The position numbers were made by a program, and so were the translations under genes. The notes under the pieces are model-generated. The model made no database searches. It was not told the DNA's origin and saw nothing but the letters and a program-made list of their open reading frames with translations. From Scatophagus argus (taxonomy: Eukaryota; Chordata; Actinopteri; Scatophagidae), in the NCBI RefSeq assembly GCF_020382885.2, contig NC_058499.1, positions 15,113,872 through 15,177,871 of the forward strand: a stretch of 64,000 bases of DNA, written 5' to 3'. This document shows positions 61,701 to 64,000 of the stretch, piece after piece; position 1 is the stretch's first letter; every line of letters begins with the position of its first letter.

Positions 61701-63016
61701 CACTAGTGAGAAGTGGAAACAGAGTCAAGGCGTAAATCAGAACAAGCTGGGATCAGATAATTTTACACAATAAAAATGCACTGATTGTTTAGCGCTTCAG
61801 CTTAGCTTATGCCATATTAGCACCGTCTCACTGTACAGTCAGCACGAAATAGAGGGTGCAAAGACCTCCTACTGCTAACGACACCACTATATCACTTTCA
61901 AAGACATTCAAATTTGAATCAGTGTTTTAAGTGGTCGCTTGGATTCAAAAGCCTCTGATATCTGAGGAGAATGTCGGGACTCTATTGAGAATGCGCTCGG
62001 TTGAATACCGCGAGCTGATGAATAGATCTCCCCATTATCTTTTTCCATCGCTCACTGACCCCTCCATTATTGGGTGACTGCTGACTGCGGTGAATAGGGG
62101 CCCGAGGAGAGCACTTCCCAGGGCTCTCCAGGCAGTGGGCTTGGTCAGAGCTGTCAGTGCATGTAACTGCTGATTCATTTGCTGTCAAAAGCTCGCATTG
62201 TGAGTGACCTCCGCAGGAGGCAAGACACAACGAGGGAGAGAAGATTTCTGCAAGGAAGGAATGTGTAACCATTTATGTTTAAAAAAAAAAAATCATCACC
62301 ACAGCACAGTCACTTGTGGTGATGCTGAGAAGAGGTTTGATTAGGGGAAGCAGTCATGCTTTAATTAAAGTTTCACAAGAAAACTAGGAAAAGCTCACCT
62401 GTATTTCATTATCAAGAAATTCAAAGCTTTTGCTGTGAGTAGGATGAGCACTGTGACATTCTTGTCTCTTGGGAGCGACACCGTTGACGTCAAAAGTCTG
62501 TGATCTATATGATCTGGTTCTCTGACAGGTCTCGCCATCGGAGAGGGGGCTTGCTGCAAGAGGAGACTTGGCTCTGTGCACTGAAGACATGGGGCTTTGG
62601 GGGGACGTGGTGCTCTCAGAGGAACACTCCTCCTGAGTGCTCCCCATCCTCACAGGATCCCACGTATCCGACAGAGGACGCCGGGTGCTCCTCATCCTCC
62701 TCAGCGTGGGGGACGTGGAGATGCGTGCAGGAGCCTGTCGGTCAAACTGAAAGAAAGGTGCAACCGCGCCGTCAACGTCCGCCAGGGACGAATGTCTCAG
62801 CTTGGAGTGTGTCCGTGTGAGATCAATGTGCATTATGACCGGGTTGCTGGTCTGACATCCCTTGTGCTCAAAAGGCCCAGAGTCTGTTTGTGTCTCTGCG
62901 TTTGCCACACCTGTGGTGACAACTTCATTTTCAGCCCACTCAATGTAACTCCAGTCCAGCGTCTTCCCAACGTCCTGGTCTTTATCTTGCAGAATAACGT
63001 GCTTCAGTGTAGACAT
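52403..63016 (-). CDS. plekhg7: Pleckstrin-homology and RhoGEF domain protein G7
   Basis: Dbl-family guanine-nucleotide exchange factor for Rho GTPases, inferred from a DH-PH tandem. Coding exons in transcription order: 63016-62399, 61615-61593, 59344-59226, 58430-58390, 58022-57921, 57471-57322, 57047-56952, 56589-56491, 55900-55787, 55358-55184, 54326-54211, 53890-53803, 53705-53626, 53539-53386, 53278-53181 and 52513-52403. All join in phase to 727 residues. The first 206 residues are Ser/Arg-rich and low-complexity (start MSTLKHVILQDKDQD). The DH domain starts near residue 325 (RQETIWELFTSECVYFL) and includes its most conserved helix LVAPLQRLTRYPLLLRNIA. The PH domain follows (EGKLVLTENTKLIDVYLFLF, later AKRVWMSEIEGAV with the conserved Trp). 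Its position convergent with eea1 fits PLEKHG7 rather than PLEKHG5. The intron after the exon at 56491 has a GC donor. Confidence 0.9.
55721..55753. repeat. (TC)n(AC)n microsatellite in a plekhg7 intron
   Basis: A short TC run is followed by about 12 AC units, 30 bases from the donor of the plekhg7 exon at 55787-55900. Confidence 0.95.
57287..57303. repeat. (GT)n microsatellite in a plekhg7 intron
   Basis: Eight GT units lie close to the donor of the DH exon at 57322-57471. Another imperfect TGTGTT run occurs near 56435-56467. Confidence 0.9.
59345..61592. other. plekhg7 intron, no additional exon recognised
   Basis: This 2.2-kb intron lies between the 23-nt microexon and the exon at 59226-59344. 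Short open frames on either strand match nothing known to me, and no repeat family was recognised. Confidence 0.5.
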
Positions 63017-63049
63017 TATAACCCCAAAGGCATTGTAATGCAGCAAAGA

Positions 63050-63124
63050 TCAGAAAACGTGCGAGCCAGTAGTCTGGTTGCTTTGCCTCCTTTGAGTTAA
63101 GGTCAGATGATAATCCTGTTGCAT
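63050..63124 (-). other. Upstream open reading frame in the plekhg7 5' leader
   Basis: Within the same exon as the plekhg7 start, an ATG at 63124 opens a 24-codon frame (starts MQQDYHLTLTQ) that stops at 63050, 33 bases before the main ATG at 63016. Short uORFs often lower translation of the main frame. The exon's acceptor (ccccctcag) places its 5' edge at 63160, so the uORF is inside the mRNA if this acceptor is used. Confidence 0.6.
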
Positions 63125-63716
63125 TCCAGCACTGTTTCACACCGTCCAACTCTCAAACTTCTGAGGGGGGGGAAAAAAGAGCAGAAAACGTGTCAATAGA
63201 CAAAAGGAGCAAAATGAAGCAGGCTAAAAACGATATTTTAGTGTGTATTGGCACATTAGTGAGTGTGTTTGTGGAGGGGACGAACCAGGTGGACTGGACT
63301 TGTGGTGTGCTCACACACACAAGCTACAGCACTCATGTTACACTGTACAGTAGCTGCATAAGTCTTGACAATGTGGAGTGACACACGAAGAGCCAAAGGA
63401 AGCCATGCACCTTATTTCACTTCTCCTGTCCCAGCCTGCTGTCTCGTCCACCGTCTAGCTTTTTTTTGGTTACATGTTAGGCATTCATCTGTCGCCTTTA
63501 TTTCCGTTTGTCCACCACATTAGGTTCATTTCATTGTTTGTTCAAAGCCGCGCGAGCAATTTACTCGGCACGTCCACGATGTAACAAAGGCGAAACGAGG
63601 AAACAACTACGTATCCCAAAGTTCGTCAGCTGTGCTGAGTGGCACCTGCGAGAAAGCAGAAACCGCACGTGCTTGGACAGAAAGCCATTAAAGTTTAAGG
63701 AGTCTGCTTTACTTAC

Positions 63717-63850
63717 ATCCACCGGTGCCTCGCGACGACTTGAGCTGAACGACCGGAGAGTCCTGCTGCCGCTGCTGTCGGAGGCGAGGTGAGCAGGTTT
63801 AACTCCAGGCTCGCAGATTCAGAAGACGAAAGTCTGACTGACTTTAGTTT
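63717..63850 (-). other. Probable non-coding first exon of plekhg7
   Basis: On the minus strand, ggtggat is followed by a strong donor gtaagt at 63716, and the next good acceptor is at 63162-63161. The upper edge of this exon is not defined; about 130 bases is a guess. The interval 63161-63716 would be intron 1. Confidence 0.5.
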
Positions 63851-63872
63851 TCTGTCAAAACACAAGCGCGAG

Positions 63873-63920
63873 GAGACAGAGACAGAGACAGAGAGAGAGA
63901 CAGAGACAGAGAGAGAGACA
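63873..63920. repeat. (GAGACA)n / (GA)n tract near the plekhg7 promoter
   Basis: An imperfect purine-rich repeat of gacaga and gaga units lies just upstream of the probable plekhg7 first exon. On the minus strand it is a TCTGTC/TC pyrimidine tract, of a kind often found near TATA-less promoters. The last 80 bases of the window hold nothing else recognisable. Confidence 0.85.
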
Positions 63921-64000
63921 GGGGCAGGTCTGTGTGAGGGAGGGAGTGGAGCCACTAGCTGTTAACCGAGCTGGTGAGAAGGTGCGACTGAACTGCACTG

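Noticed and set aside
52403..63016. PLEKHG5 or another Dbl-family GEF as identity of the minus-strand gene
   Set aside because: The DH-PH core alone is not decisive, but adjacency to eea1 in convergent orientation and the short protein with the DH in the middle fit PLEKHG7.

Overview
The window is vertebrate nuclear DNA from a ray-finned fish, probably a percomorph teleost. Six protein-coding genes with conserved exon-intron structure can be assembled by joining open segments across splice sites in phase. The repeats (5'-truncated LINE-like tails, a Tc1-like relic, a hairpin repeat, GT/AC microsatellites) are typical of teleosts. I saw no bacterial genes, CRISPR array, intact viral gene, tRNA or rRNA. 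From general knowledge, UBE2N, NUDT4, EEA1 and PLEKHG7 lie together at human 12q22, with NR1H4 a few megabases away, so this is a compacted fish version of that block.

Layout: (1) 1-6.9 kb, + strand: 3' part of the bile-acid receptor gene nr1h4 (FXR), from the second half of the DNA-binding domain to the stop; the 5' exons lie left of the window. (2) 8.1-9.3 kb, - strand: a secreted protein with two C1q domains, closest to C1QTNF4 (CTRP4), tail-to-tail with nr1h4. (3) 11.8-17.95 kb, + strand: ube2n (Ubc13), complete in four exons. (4) 20.2-32.8 kb, + strand: nudt4 (DIPP2-type diphosphoinositol polyphosphate phosphohydrolase), complete in five exons, with large repeat-containing introns. (5) 33.07-51.6 kb, + strand: eea1, complete, 29 coding exons plus one candidate 15-nt microexon, about 1395 residues. 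(6) 52.2-63.9 kb, - strand: plekhg7 (RhoGEF with DH and PH domains), complete, about 727 residues, convergent with eea1.

The genes do not form a pathway. nr1h4 is a nuclear transcription factor, ube2n makes K63 ubiquitin chains, nudt4 turns over inositol pyrophosphates, eea1 tethers early endosomes, plekhg7 is a putative Rho-GTPase exchange factor, and the C1q protein is secreted. Their linkage is conserved synteny.

I found no convincing new biological system. The most notable observations are a perfect 39-bp hairpin in a nudt4 intron, two microexons (15 nt in eea1, 23 nt in plekhg7), two GC-AG introns, a 48-nt intron-like segment at the start of the C1q gene, a retroposon with an exact 12-bp target-site duplication, and a C1QTNF4-type gene beside an NR1H receptor gene, as on human 11p11.2.
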